Source: JBBSUQ01 sp964389755
GTDB lineage: Bacteria; Bacteroidota; Bacteroidia; Flavobacteriales_D; Crocinitomicaceae
Reading direction: 5' to 3'
Assembly (NCBI GenBank): GCA_964389755.1
Contig: CAYMEW010000029.1
Location: 1 to 55,499, forward strand
DNA length: 55,499 nt
Under the pieces are notes generated by a model. The model had not been told where the DNA came from. It saw nothing but the letters and a program-made list of their open reading frames with translations, and did no database searches. The position numbers and the translations under genes were made by a program. Shown one piece after another: positions 14,696 to 24,082 of this stretch; the first letter of the stretch is position 1, and every line of letters begins with the position of its first letter.

Positions 14696-17600
14696 TTAGT
14701 GCAACTGTACTTTGGCAACTTCACTGACACCGTTCATTTCGGCTTTGATGAAATAAACACCCTTGTGTAAGGCCGAAAGATCAATCATTGCCTTTTGGGT
14801 ATCGCTGAACTTACCGCTATATACCAGTTTGCCGGTAATGTCGAATACTTCCACATTCACCGAACCCTTTCCATAACCGAGAAATTCCACATTCACCTCG
14901 CCCGCCGTCGGGTTCGGGTAAATTCGCGCTACAGCTGGTTTAGTCGGCTTTTGCATACTATTTCCCTCAGACTGGTCAAGGCTTTTTACGATCGGCAGGA
15001 AAAGATCTCCCGGCATCGTGGTGTTGTAGATCATCAAATAAACGGCCGCATCCTGTGCTGTATAAATGTCCGCCGTCTGTGCCGCAAGCGTTTCCAACAG
15101 TTCCACGCGATCACTGTCTGCATCCAGATAAGCCGTAAGCCCGACACCACTGTTTTCAAGGTCATAACGGAACTGTAACAGGTCTTTGCGGTCTGCACTT
15201 ACCTGAGAACTTCCAAGCAGGTTTGAGAGGTACGTGTTCGCGTTGGTCAGGTCCGACTGCATGAGATAGATCCCGAAGAGGTCTTCCCGGGAACGCACCG
15301 TGTTTTCATCTTCCAAAAAGTCAATCAAATCGCTATAGTCAACCGTATCGGCACTGTCAAGCGCTGTTTTCTGAATAATGAAATCGTAGAGTTCCTGAAT
15401 TGTGTTTTCGTTGTACTGAATTTGGTTGTACAGAATTTCACGGTCTGAAATACCTGTTTGCGCCAATCGAATGACAGTTAAGAAACCACGGGAGTACCCG
15501 GCATGTGTCACGATGTCGTAAATGTATTCACTAAGCGGCGAGTTAGCGAGCAAAACGTCTGTAAGTTGAGTGCTGTCCGGCGAACGATCCATGAATTCTT
15601 CCAGTACATAATCTGACAGATAAGGCGAATAAGTCAGCAAATCATTCGTAATGTGTTGCAGGTCATAGAAAGTCGCTACATAATTGCGTAAGTCTACCGT
15701 TGAACCGTTATCGATCAGACCGTTTAAAGAATCATTTACATCCGCAATCGAATCACGCTGAAATTTAGGCGCTAACTGTGAAATGATCTTTTTGGTAAGT
15801 TTTGACGGGCAGGCGTTCGTGGTCATGTACACCGGGTTTCCTCCGGCCGTTGCCTGGGATAAGGCAACTTTTGAAGTTGTGTAAGAATCGGGCGTTTGTA
15901 CCGCATCCGCCAGATGCACATAGTCGATGAACTGCGAGGAGTTGTCGAACATCAAATCGTGTTCTAACGTACTGTTTTCTCCCTGATCGGAAAAGGTGTT
16001 GCGCGTCGCATGCTGACGCGCTGCTACGGCACTTGTCGGTACTTCGTAACCCTGATGGTAGTCGATAATACCGTTAACGGTCATATCAGCCTCATAAATA
16101 TCTTTGTCGAAGGTATTGCAGAGCCATTGTAAACCTACTGCGTTCGGGTCCGGAGAGTTTAAGTTTACGGTCGTACCGTTCACCGCTTCCGATTGCCCGC
16201 CGATCTTTAAATCGTAAAACAGGTTTTTGTAAACCTCGTTGTGATCTGTTCCCGAATTACGGATAACAATACCGTAACTTTCACCGTCTCCGTGTGTAAC
16301 ACTTGTGTCGTCTTCTTCAAGCAATGTATTTTCAGATACGGTGTATCCCGTTGAATTAATCAGGTAAACCCCTGCCGATTGTACTGTGTTCGATTCACGG
16401 ACGTTGAATGTATTGAGCGTAATCTGTTCGCGACGTGCTGAAATGGTCGTAATACCCAAACGGCAGTTGGTGAACTCATTTCGATCTACTAAAAAGCTTT
16501 GTCCACCAGCATTTAAAGCAATGATGCCGTATTCGAGGTTTTCAAATGTACCTGCATCATAAGCAGTACATGGAAGCGACGTACTCGTGCAGTGTGCCTG
16601 TACGTAAAATTCGGAGTTGGCGGCATAAATTCCGCGACCAGCTTCAAAGCCCAACGTACCGGTTGGTATGTCATTTAAGAAATCACAACCTACGAAACGA
16701 ACGCCTTTTGTGCGGTCGAGGCGGACATGTTCTTCGATATGAACGGACGGTATTTTTAAAAGTCCTGTCCAGTTAAAGGTACAGTTGGTAAAATAGCTTT
16801 GGTTGTTGTAATTGTTCGGGGAGGCATATGCCGGAATCCATGCGTCACGCTGGTTGTTTCTGAACGTGGAATTTACAGCCTGTATAAAACCGCCGTTACT
16901 GGCATTGGAAAAGTTGTTGCCCGAAACACGTTTTGCAGCAAGTACAGCGATATAAGCGTGCTCGATAATGGAACTGTTTTTCATTTCAAGGCGACCCTGC
17001 ATCGAATTATACATCGAGCCTTGTACGAGCGAAGGGTTTCCCCACACTTCCACACCCATCCACATGCTTTCTTCGTTGCAGGCATCATTTACCGTAAGTC
17101 GTGTGTTGTCGAGAATCAGGTGACCGCCCTGCGTAGAACCACTGCCATTTTCGATAATGAGTTTGGCACCCGGGTTGAATTTCACAACCATGTTCTGGAT
17201 CGTGATTGTTTTACCGGCAGGAATGCGTAATTCGTCTTTAATGATAATCGTGCCGTTTGCCACACCAAAAGGATTGTTGGAAGCGCCGTTCGTCCACGTA
17301 CCGTTCGTTTCAGCAGTGTAACTCTCAGCGTCGTAATGCGTGTAAACCAAACAGCAACTTTCGGAACCGAAAAACTGGTTGTTATAGTTTTCACCATCGA
17401 TCTGGTCGTTTAACAGGAAAGTTGCGATTCCCGTTGGTATGTTTGGCATGGAAGCGGCACTGTTGGTAAAGGTCTGAACGTCTTCGGTAAAGGTAACCGT
17501 GTAGCTTGTCAAATCGCCGTTTGTATCGAACGTCGGGTTAAAAGCCAAACGTCCTAACCCATCCTCATCGGCCACGTAGTAATAACCATCAGCGGCTAAT

Positions 17601-18676
17601 TCGATCTGGGAAAACTGGTACGAATCGGCATCACTATCATTAATAGGATATAAAACTTCATCATTAAATGTAAAAACGTCTATGGCATCAGCGTAATTTT
17701 CGCTTGTTAACTCATGCACGATGAACAGGGCCGATCCGGTCGGGTCGAACTCCAGACCGTGAATAAATGGGGATTCATCTTCATAGCTAAATGCCTCATA
17801 CTGAATAAGACCGTCTGAATTATTTACATAATCTCCGGACGCATCCAGATCGCAGTAGTAGATACTGTGGTAGTAGTGTGAAGGTAACGTGGGTAAAGGT
17901 GCCGGATACAATTGATAAAGCGGACAGGCCAAACGGTAGCCTCCACCCGGCAGTTCCACCACTTCCATTTCGCCGCGCACATAGCGTTGGTTTTGGGACA
18001 CGTCGAAAACATCTACGACCCCGTCATAGGTAAGGCCCGAGGCACTCACGATGTATTTAATAATTTGTTCGGAACTCGATACATACAGGTATCGTTCGTT
18101 TGAACTTGTTAGTGGCGTAATTGCAAAGAAACAGTTGCCTATGTCCTCAGAGCCATTTGAAATAATGCCATTATCGGGTAACTCCAAATAGCCGGTTGAA
18201 TATCCCATGATATGACTCGTATCCGCAATAGGCTCACTGAGATCAATAGTTGTGTAAGACGGTATCTCGTTATTATGTAAACCGGTACCGAGTGAGGCCG
18301 TGAAGATATAGTATTTCTGACAGTCACCGGGATCCTGTACAATGACCGTTTCAGAACGTCCGCAAGCGTCTAGGGAGGTGTTAGTCTGCAAGGTATTCCC
18401 TAATATAAATTCGCCGTTAGGGTCGAATACATTTCCGTCGACCACAAAAAACCGCAAATTACCATCCGCATCGTAGGCACCATTCTGAGAAAAGTCCGCG
18501 TATTCGCCATCGTACCCGTCGTAGGGGTCGCTCGGCTGGTTGGGGAAAGGTGGGATGGGGAGGGAATTGGGAAAAATGAAATTGTAATCGTTCGGGGTAA
18601 TTATCCAATTAGGACTTTGCGCAAAGACTGATAAACCTATCAGGCTTGCAACAAGCAGATTTAAAGCGTTTTTCAT
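14696..18676 (-). CDS. Large T9SS-exported protein with beta-helix region
   Basis: A 1326-residue exported protein. The signal peptide is MKNALNLLVASLIGLSVFAQ; the ATG at 18676 is preferred over an upstream ATG at 18739 because it begins the signal. The first 430 residues resemble a beta-propeller-like read-out. A middle region (roughly 490-800) has asparagine-rich repeats such as VDRNEFTNCRLGITTIS and ENTLLEED, typical of a right-handed parallel beta-helix. A helical stretch follows, and the C-terminus (ARIYPNPTAGEVNVEF ... GVYFIKAEM) is a type A T9SS sorting domain. It should be secreted or attached at the cell surface. Its activity is unknown. Confidence 0.85.
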   Translation of the reverse strand: MKNALNLLVASLIGLSVFAQSPNWIITPNDYNFIFPNSLPIPPFPNQPSDPYDGYDGEYADFSQNGAYDADGNLRFFVVDGNVFDPNGEFILGNTLQTNTSLDACGRSETVIVQDPGDCQKYYIFTASLGTGLHNNEIPSYTTIDLSEPIADTSHIMGYSTGYLELPDNGIISNGSEDIGNCFFAITPLTSSNERYLYVSSSEQIIKYIVSASGLTYDGVVDVFDVSQNQRYVRGEMEVVELPGGGYRLACPLYQLYPAPLPTLPSHYYHSIYYCDLDASGDYVNNSDGLIQYEAFSYEDESPFIHGLEFDPTGSALFIVHELTSENYADAIDVFTFNDEVLYPINDSDADSYQFSQIELAADGYYYVADEDGLGRLAFNPTFDTNGDLTSYTVTFTEDVQTFTNSAASMPNIPTGIATFLLNDQIDGENYNNQFFGSESCCLVYTHYDAESYTAETNGTWTNGASNNPFGVANGTIIIKDELRIPAGKTITIQNMVVKFNPGAKLIIENGSGSTQGGHLILDNTRLTVNDACNEESMWMGVEVWGNPSLVQGSMYNSMQGRLEMKNSSIIEHAYIAVLAAKRVSGNNFSNASNGGFIQAVNSTFRNNQRDAWIPAYASPNNYNNQSYFTNCTFNWTGLLKIPSVHIEEHVRLDRTKGVRFVGCDFLNDIPTGTLGFEAGRGIYAANSEFYVQAHCTSTSLPCTAYDAGTFENLEYGIIALNAGGQSFLVDRNEFTNCRLGITTISARREQITLNTFNVRESNTVQSAGVYLINSTGYTVSENTLLEEDDTSVTHGDGESYGIVIRNSGTDHNEVYKNLFYDLKIGGQSEAVNGTTVNLNSPDPNAVGLQWLCNTFDKDIYEADMTVNGIIDYHQGYEVPTSAVAARQHATRNTFSDQGENSTLEHDLMFDNSSQFIDYVHLADAVQTPDSYTTSKVALSQATAGGNPVYMTTNACPSKLTKKIISQLAPKFQRDSIADVNDSLNGLIDNGSTVDLRNYVATFYDLQHITNDLLTYSPYLSDYVLEEFMDRSPDSTQLTDVLLANSPLSEYIYDIVTHAGYSRGFLTVIRLAQTGISDREILYNQIQYNENTIQELYDFIIQKTALDSADTVDYSDLIDFLEDENTVRSREDLFGIYLMQSDLTNANTYLSNLLGSSQVSADRKDLLQFRYDLENSGVGLTAYLDADSDRVELLETLAAQTADIYTAQDAAVYLMIYNTTMPGDLFLPIVKSLDQSEGNSMQKPTKPAVARIYPNPTAGEVNVEFLGYGKGSVNVEVFDITGKLVYSGKFSDTQKAMIDLSALHKGVYFIKAEMNGVSEVAKVQLH

Positions 18677-18787
18677 AAGTGATATTTTAATTAATAGTTG
18701 CTCAATATACCTAAAATTCTTTACATTAATACGTGACATCCTGAAAATGCATTATTTTGCAACTGAAAGTATTATTTTAACAAGAAA

Positions 18788-19035
18788 TTGTACGAGTTAC
18801 GTAATTTACTCAGGCGTATATGGCTGATCAGCTAGGGATAACGACAAGTGGATATTGTAAGATAGAACGGGATGCAACCGATATTTCGCTATCACGTCTA
18901 CAAAGTATAGTTCACATCCAAATGGATTACCTAGACATTTTCAATTTGTATAACAAACATACAGCAAACGCCATAGTGCAAAATCAGCAAAACAATTATG
19001 ACGGGAAACTAAAGGATACAGTTGATATTAATTAA
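18788..19035 (+). pseudogene. Broken XRE-type HTH gene
   Basis: The sequence AYMADQLGITTSGYCKIERD is the recognition core of an XRE-type helix-turn-helix, usually preceded by a first helix containing ELR...YSQ. That helix (LYELRN) is present just upstream, at 18788-18805, but in another frame, and a TAA at 18802 closes the working frame. Read as it stands, translation could only start at the ATG at 18820, inside the domain. A one-base shift near 18803-18812 would restore a regulator of about 80-90 residues. It sits in an AT-rich patch between two divergent T9SS genes. A sequencing error cannot be ruled out. Confidence 0.5.
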
Positions 19036-19074
19036 AGAGGTTAAAATAATCAAAGAAGAAATTCTAAAGAAGAA

Positions 19075-20979
19075 GTGAATTTTTTAAAGTACATAATTGG
19101 TATACAGTTCATTTTTTTGTCATGTTATCTGACTGGACAAACCGTATTTGAGCAGGACATTGTCTGTGGTGGGGTTACTGCGGCTGGCTTTTCAACATGC
19201 TCAGGTTCGGGAACAGGGCTAATAACTATTGACATTGCACCGGGAAGTACCATAAAAAAAGCCTGGCTTTTTGGTTATCGCATAGGGGATTCAACACTGC
19301 CAATGGATGTAAATTTCAATACTGTATCTTATAATTTTAATGAAGACAATCAAATTTCACCCCTGACAAATAATAATAATATTTCAGCGGGACCTAATTT
19401 TGCTGTCCACGCAGTCAATGTAACAAATAGTATAAATTCGGTTCAAAATAATTATCAAATAGAGGTCTATCCGCAAATTAATGGACAGCCGTGTCTGAAT
19501 TGTAGATATGGTTGTTTTTATTTGGTCGTGATCTACGAAAATTTAAGCCTGCCTAAAACAGGGTATTCATTATTAATCAACGATCAGGATAACACTCTAT
19601 TAGTTAATTACTCTGTCAATGGATTAAATCCCATTGATCTCAATTTTCCAGTTTCCCTCGCCATTCATTCAGACCGGATAGGTTTAGCAAGTTTAAATGA
19701 CGGTTCAATCCTAAGTTTGAACGGGAATTTATTAGGAACTCTTAGCGGCCCCGATCAGGTAAATGATGCTTTTGGCTGCGGGGTAAAAGGTCATTTCAAC
19801 TACAATAATAATCAGCTATATGGTTTGGATGACGACACCGCCGATAATATCATTAGTGGGGATGGCGACGGATTGGTTGATATAAATGGTTACTTGGTTA
19901 CAAACAATTCATTCAACTTTGATATTCAATATGAACATTCAGCAGCCGTAAATACAAACTTTTACCTCTCATTCCCGGTTGTTTATACGCCATTTTGTGA
20001 CACATTCTCCGTAACGGTGTCCCAAGATACAAGTATCTGCCAAGGCACGCAACTCCAACTCTCGGCCACCGGTGGAAGCGCTTACTACTGGACGGCCTCT
20101 CCCGGTTCGCTTTCCTGCACGGATTGTCCGAACCCTGTTTTTACGGGCGATAGTTCCGAACTTATCACTGTGCGCGTTTGGAATAATGATAGTTGTTCCG
20201 TAGTACGCCCGATCAAAGTAAACGTGTTCCCCGAACCTAAATTTTCATTCGTATCACTCATGAACAATACCTGTGGCGACACAGTCGGTGAAATCCATGC
20301 ACAGGCTACAGATTCTACTTTTACGACGCAATATGCTCTAAACAGCGGAAACTGGCAGCCACAAGGTAATTTTACGGGACTCACAGCCGGGAATTACACC
20401 GTTTCCATATTAGATACGAACGGCTGCACAAACGACTCACTCGTACAAATTACCGACAGTATCGCAACAGACGCGTATTTTACAGCAAACCCCACGAGCG
20501 GCACGCCACCGCTCCCGGTACTTTTTGACAACCAGAGCACGCACGCCACAGATTATACGTGGAGTATCAACGGGCAAAACTTCGGTAGCTCGCTCGGTAG
20601 CTTTACCTTCGATACTTCGGGTGTTTATACGATTACGCTCGTCGCCTGGAACAATAACCCGCTATGCGCCGATACTTTCTCGCTCGCAATCACAGTTTTT
20701 GACAGCCTGATCTACACGATCCCGAACGTATTTTCACCAAACGGCGACGGCATTAATGATTTTTTCGGCATCACCGTAAATCGCCCGACCGAACTTTCGG
20801 TAACGATTACGAATCGTTGGGGCAATATCGTTGTGCAAAGCGAAAAAACAGCTAAGTCCGGGTTTAACCCACTCTGGGACGGTACGGAAAACAGCGAAAA
20901 ATGCACTGACGGAACGTATTTTTATGTGATCCGAATCGAAGAAGAATTGAAGCAGGGGTTTGTGGAGTTAAGGAGGTGA
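19075..20979 (+). CDS. T9SS-exported protein with CHU_C (type B) C-terminus
   Basis: A 634-residue protein with GTG start and signal peptide (FLKYIIGIQFIFLSCYLTGQ). Residues 20-305 form an unassigned domain rich in asparagine and tyrosine with paired cysteines. From about 310 come an Ig-like region (SICQGTQLQLSATGG), a second repeat, a PKD-like domain (about 465-540) and the gliding-motility-associated C-terminal domain (IPNVFSPNGDGINDFF ... ITNRWGNIV ... GTYFYVIRI), the type B signal for export through T9SS. Composition changes sharply at about 20000: 14 of 60 bases are G or C at 19321-19380 but 36 of 60 at 20461-20520. The gene looks like a mosaic. Confidence 0.85.
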   Translation: MNFLKYIIGIQFIFLSCYLTGQTVFEQDIVCGGVTAAGFSTCSGSGTGLITIDIAPGSTIKKAWLFGYRIGDSTLPMDVNFNTVSYNFNEDNQISPLTNNNNISAGPNFAVHAVNVTNSINSVQNNYQIEVYPQINGQPCLNCRYGCFYLVVIYENLSLPKTGYSLLINDQDNTLLVNYSVNGLNPIDLNFPVSLAIHSDRIGLASLNDGSILSLNGNLLGTLSGPDQVNDAFGCGVKGHFNYNNNQLYGLDDDTADNIISGDGDGLVDINGYLVTNNSFNFDIQYEHSAAVNTNFYLSFPVVYTPFCDTFSVTVSQDTSICQGTQLQLSATGGSAYYWTASPGSLSCTDCPNPVFTGDSSELITVRVWNNDSCSVVRPIKVNVFPEPKFSFVSLMNNTCGDTVGEIHAQATDSTFTTQYALNSGNWQPQGNFTGLTAGNYTVSILDTNGCTNDSLVQITDSIATDAYFTANPTSGTPPLPVLFDNQSTHATDYTWSINGQNFGSSLGSFTFDTSGVYTITLVAWNNNPLCADTFSLAITVFDSLIYTIPNVFSPNGDGINDFFGITVNRPTELSVTITNRWGNIVVQSEKTAKSGFNPLWDGTENSEKCTDGTYFYVIRIEEELKQGFVELRR

Positions 20980-21073
20980 AGCAGAAAATAAACGCCCATT
21001 ATAACTCCCGGGATTTCGTTTTTCTCATGTGCATAAACACTACAGCGATGGTTTATTTACGTAATTTTACCCC

Positions 21074-21409
21074 GTGAATATGTTGATGCGTCTGACCGTT
21101 CTGTTTAACCTGCTGCTCTTTTCAGGCGGGCTGGCGGCTTTTTCGCTAACACCGAAATTTAGTACGGATCACGATGAAGTACGCATTTCGGCCATTCACC
21201 AGTTCGATAAGATCGACCTTGCCAAACCGGGCGTTTCCAAAGTCCAGTTTTTCGGCAAAGAACCCTTCGTTCCACCTGTCACGCTTGTTTTCCCAGACTC
21301 TCCTGAAGTCCGACAAAAAGATGGCGCAGCCGTACAATTCGCCTGTTCAGGTGCCCCGCTCGGGCTAACCATTCGAAAATGCATCTTCCCCTTTCATAGC
21401 TTCCTGTGA
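21074..21409 (+). CDS. Small exported protein of unknown function
   Basis: A 111-residue frame starting with GTG at 21074, with a likely signal peptide (MRLTVLFNLLLFSGGLAAF) and a mature part of about 85 residues with two cysteines (FACSG, RKCIF). No family is recognised. The ATG at 21080 is an equally good start. Amino-acid composition is protein-like, but support rests mainly on the signal peptide. Confidence 0.45.
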   Translation: MNMLMRLTVLFNLLLFSGGLAAFSLTPKFSTDHDEVRISAIHQFDKIDLAKPGVSKVQFFGKEPFVPPVTLVFPDSPEVRQKDGAAVQFACSGAPLGLTIRKCIFPFHSFL

Positions 21410-21461
21410 CGTTCGAATTACCTCCATTAAATAAGTAATTCAAAAATTTAACGATCACATT

Positions 21462-22058
21462 ATGAGCAATAGTACATGGATCAGCGCCCTGGTAGCGCTG
21501 ATCGCACTGATCATGCCGTTTATTATTATCCGGCTGGTCAGAAACCGAAGACTTGAAAATTTCAGGGCTTATTTCAAAACCGTTTCAAACAAATACAAGT
21601 TAAAAATAGATGAGTCTGATACCTGGAACGACCGCATGGCCGGTATTGATTTTGTGGGAGAAAAGTTCCTCTTCTGCAAATTGGAACCGACCGGAGAACG
21701 TACCGAAACAGTCGTCGATCTGAAATATTGCAGGCGCTGCGACAAGCAAATTGATTACCTGACCGGAGGGCAGCAGGTACGCGACCTGTTCCTGGTTTTT
21801 TACATGAACGACGGTGCGGAAGAACGTTTCAATTTCTACGACTGTACAACAGACTATACGGTCTCTAACGAAATGCAGTTGCTAAATAAATATCACACAA
21901 AAATCGGTGAAACATGCGGCCCTGATCTCATTATTTTACGTACATTACTACTCCGCAGTTCAGTTTTGACTGCGGAGTTTTTTAAGCATGGAAATTACCA
22001 TCGAGAATATTTTGCTGATCGGGTCCGTACTGCTGTTGATCAGCATCGTGGCGGGTAA
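21462..22058 (+). CDS. Membrane-anchored protein of unknown function
   Basis: A 198-residue frame with one N-terminal membrane segment (WISALVALIALIMPFIIIRLV) and a cytoplasmic domain with three cysteines in LKYCRRCDK and YDCTT. I cannot name the family. The 3' end is odd: from about residue 164 the frame runs through a terminator-like hairpin (21951-21983) and then 71 bases into the next gene. The natural protein probably ends near residue 160, and a small frameshift may have removed its stop. Treat the last 35 residues as doubtful. Confidence 0.6.
   Translation: MSNSTWISALVALIALIMPFIIIRLVRNRRLENFRAYFKTVSNKYKLKIDESDTWNDRMAGIDFVGEKFLFCKLEPTGERTETVVDLKYCRRCDKQIDYLTGGQQVRDLFLVFYMNDGAEERFNFYDCTTDYTVSNEMQLLNKYHTKIGETCGPDLIILRTLLLRSSVLTAEFFKHGNYHREYFADRVRTAVDQHRGG
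21951..21983 (+). terminator. Terminator-like hairpin directly before the antiporter gene
   Basis: Perfect 9-bp stem CTCCGCAGT / ACTGCGGAG, 9-base loop and six T, ending 4 bases before the ATG at 21988. It looks like a rho-independent terminator, but it lies inside one open frame and would sit in the leader of the next gene. Confidence 0.7.
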
Positions 22059-23475
22059 AACGACCTATCGTTTCGGTGTTCCTACACTGATCCTTTTCGT
22101 ACTGGTGGGAATGCTCGCCGGTTCGGACGGTATCGGGGGACTCGTTTTCGAAGATCCGAAACTCGCGCAGTTTATCGGGATCGTGGCCCTGAACTTTATT
22201 TTATTCTCGGGCGGACTGGACACGAGTTTCCGCTCGATCAGGCCGGTGCTCGCACAGGGAATTGTACTGTCAACGCTGGGAGTGCTGCTGACAACCATCC
22301 TTGTGGGACTCTTCATTCACCTCATCCTCGATTTCACGTTGTATGAAGGACTTTTGCTCGGCGCGATCGTATCTTCCACGGACGCAGCTGCGGTCTTTTC
22401 CATTTTACGTTCTAAGAATCTCGCGCTGAAAAGTAATATTCGCCCCACACTTGAACTTGAAAGCGGGAGTAACGACCCGATGGCCTATTTCCTGACGATC
22501 GCTATGCTCGGGCTGGTTATGGAACCCGAAAAAAGCCTCCTGACGATCATCCCGTTCTTTTTTCAGCAGATCCTGCTTGGTGTCCTTTGCGGATTCCTGT
22601 TCGGCAAGTTAAGCCGGACCATGATCAACCGTATCGAGATCAGTTTTGAGGGACTGTACCCCGTGCTTGCGATTGCACTGATGTTCATGACCTTTTCGCT
22701 TACCAACTTCGTCGGCGGAAACGGATTCCTGGCGATTTACCTTTGCGGTGTTTACCTCGGAAATCACAAACTGATTCACAAGAAAACCATCCTGAAGGTT
22801 TTCGACGGACTGGCCTGGCTGATGCAGATCGTGCTGTTCCTCACGCTTGGTCTGCTGGTTTTTCCGAAACAATTAATGGCCATTTCCGGAATCGCGATCA
22901 TTATTTCCCTGTTTCTCGTCCTTGTGGCCCGCCCCTTAAGTGTATTTATCAGCCTGTCCTTTTTCAAAATGAAACTCCGGCGAAGACTCTACATCAGCTG
23001 GGTGGGCTTGCGAGGTGCCGTACCCATCGTATTTGCAACTTACCCCTTACTGGCCGGGATCGATAAAGCGAACATCATTTTCAACATCGTCTTCTTCGTG
23101 TCACTGACCTCCGTGCTGTTGCAGGGAACCACGCTCTCGGTGATTGCCCGCTGGCTCCACGTGGCTCTCCCTGCCAAGGTTAAAGCCAAAACGGCAGCCG
23201 ACCGACTTTTACACAATCCCGTAAACTCGGATATTTTTGAAACCGAACTGGAGGCTGACAACCCGGTAGTTGGAAAACGGCTCGTACACATCGAATTTCC
23301 ACCTACAGCTACCATTGCCTTCGTTCGCAGGAATCGGAAATACATTATACCGGAAGGCTCCATGCAGCTTGAAGCGGGAGACAGGTTACTGATCCTTTAT
23401 GACAACGATGGGACGCTCTCGGAGATCAAAAAGCGCCTGTTTCTCGAACGAAATGTGTATGACGAGTGGCTGTAG
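21988..23475 (+). CDS. nhaP2: K+(Na+)/H+ antiporter, NhaP2/CvrA type
   Basis: A 495-residue cation/proton antiporter of the CPA1 family. About 12-13 hydrophobic segments cover residues 1-390. Family motifs include FSGGLDT, the acidic pair region SSTDAAAVFSIL and ELESGSNDPMAYFL, whose aspartates carry the ion. The C-terminal part (about 410-495) is a TrkA-C/RCK_C-like regulatory domain (VVGKRLVHIEFPPTATIAFVRR in parts, then EAGDRLLILYD). It would expel K+ or Na+ in exchange for protons. It starts 4 bases after a terminator-like hairpin, so translation or transcription may be controlled there. Confidence 0.92.
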   Translation: MEITIENILLIGSVLLLISIVAGKTTYRFGVPTLILFVLVGMLAGSDGIGGLVFEDPKLAQFIGIVALNFILFSGGLDTSFRSIRPVLAQGIVLSTLGVLLTTILVGLFIHLILDFTLYEGLLLGAIVSSTDAAAVFSILRSKNLALKSNIRPTLELESGSNDPMAYFLTIAMLGLVMEPEKSLLTIIPFFFQQILLGVLCGFLFGKLSRTMINRIEISFEGLYPVLAIALMFMTFSLTNFVGGNGFLAIYLCGVYLGNHKLIHKKTILKVFDGLAWLMQIVLFLTLGLLVFPKQLMAISGIAIIISLFLVLVARPLSVFISLSFFKMKLRRRLYISWVGLRGAVPIVFATYPLLAGIDKANIIFNIVFFVSLTSVLLQGTTLSVIARWLHVALPAKVKAKTAADRLLHNPVNSDIFETELEADNPVVGKRLVHIEFPPTATIAFVRRNRKYIIPEGSMQLEAGDRLLILYDNDGTLSEIKKRLFLERNVYDEWL

Positions 23476-23519
23476 ACTTAACTTTTCGGCGCTTTGGTTG
23501 TTGGTACTAAAAAAACAGC

Positions 23520-24035
23520 ATGCGATCATTCTTTTTAATGTGCGTCCTCCTTTTCTCCTGTATCTTCTCCAAAAGCTCTGCGCAGGAAATCGACCCGGAA
23601 TCGCTCCGCGGTACGTGGTACGTCCAGTTAACGAATTTCCCAAAGTGGCTCATGGAGCAGAATTCCGATCCGCGTTTCGTTTATGAACCTTACCAAAAGA
23701 AAGGAAGTTATCGGCTGGATGATCACGTTGTCTACTGCAAAAATGGCAAATCGAAAAGTATCCGGGGAACGGACCGCCTTCGCGATTCAAGCGGAACCCG
23801 TTACCGATGGCGCGGACGCGGACTGCTCTGGTTCTTCAAAAGCGACTGGCAGATCATGTACATGAGTCCGGACCGTCAATGGATGATCATCCGCTTCAGC
23901 AAAAGCCTGTTCACCCCGGCCGGCGTGGATGTCATTTCCAGGAACACCGAAGTGAGCCCGGAGACGCGCAGGCTGATGGCCAAAAAACTCGACGAACTGG
24001 AATTGAATTCCGAATTGTCCGTCCCCAATCGCTAA
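23520..24035 (+). CDS. Lipocalin-like exported protein
   Basis: A 171-residue protein with signal peptide (MRSFFLMCVLLFSCIFSKSSAQ). The mature N-terminus has the lipocalin signature GTWYVQLTNFPKWL (GxW motif), followed by a run of strands and a C-terminal helix (SPETRRLMAKKLDEL), consistent with the bacterial Blc-like lipocalins that bind lipids or small hydrophobic molecules. The cysteine at the signal region has a poor lipobox, so lipidation is uncertain. It faces the M1 peptidase tail to tail with about 47 bases between. Confidence 0.8.
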   Translation: MRSFFLMCVLLFSCIFSKSSAQEIDPESLRGTWYVQLTNFPKWLMEQNSDPRFVYEPYQKKGSYRLDDHVVYCKNGKSKSIRGTDRLRDSSGTRYRWRGRGLLWFFKSDWQIMYMSPDRQWMIIRFSKSLFTPAGVDVISRNTEVSPETRRLMAKKLDELELNSELSVPNR

Positions 24036-24082
24036 ACCTTATTTAGGTCACAATAGCAGAAGAGTGGGCATCCAATACGTCA

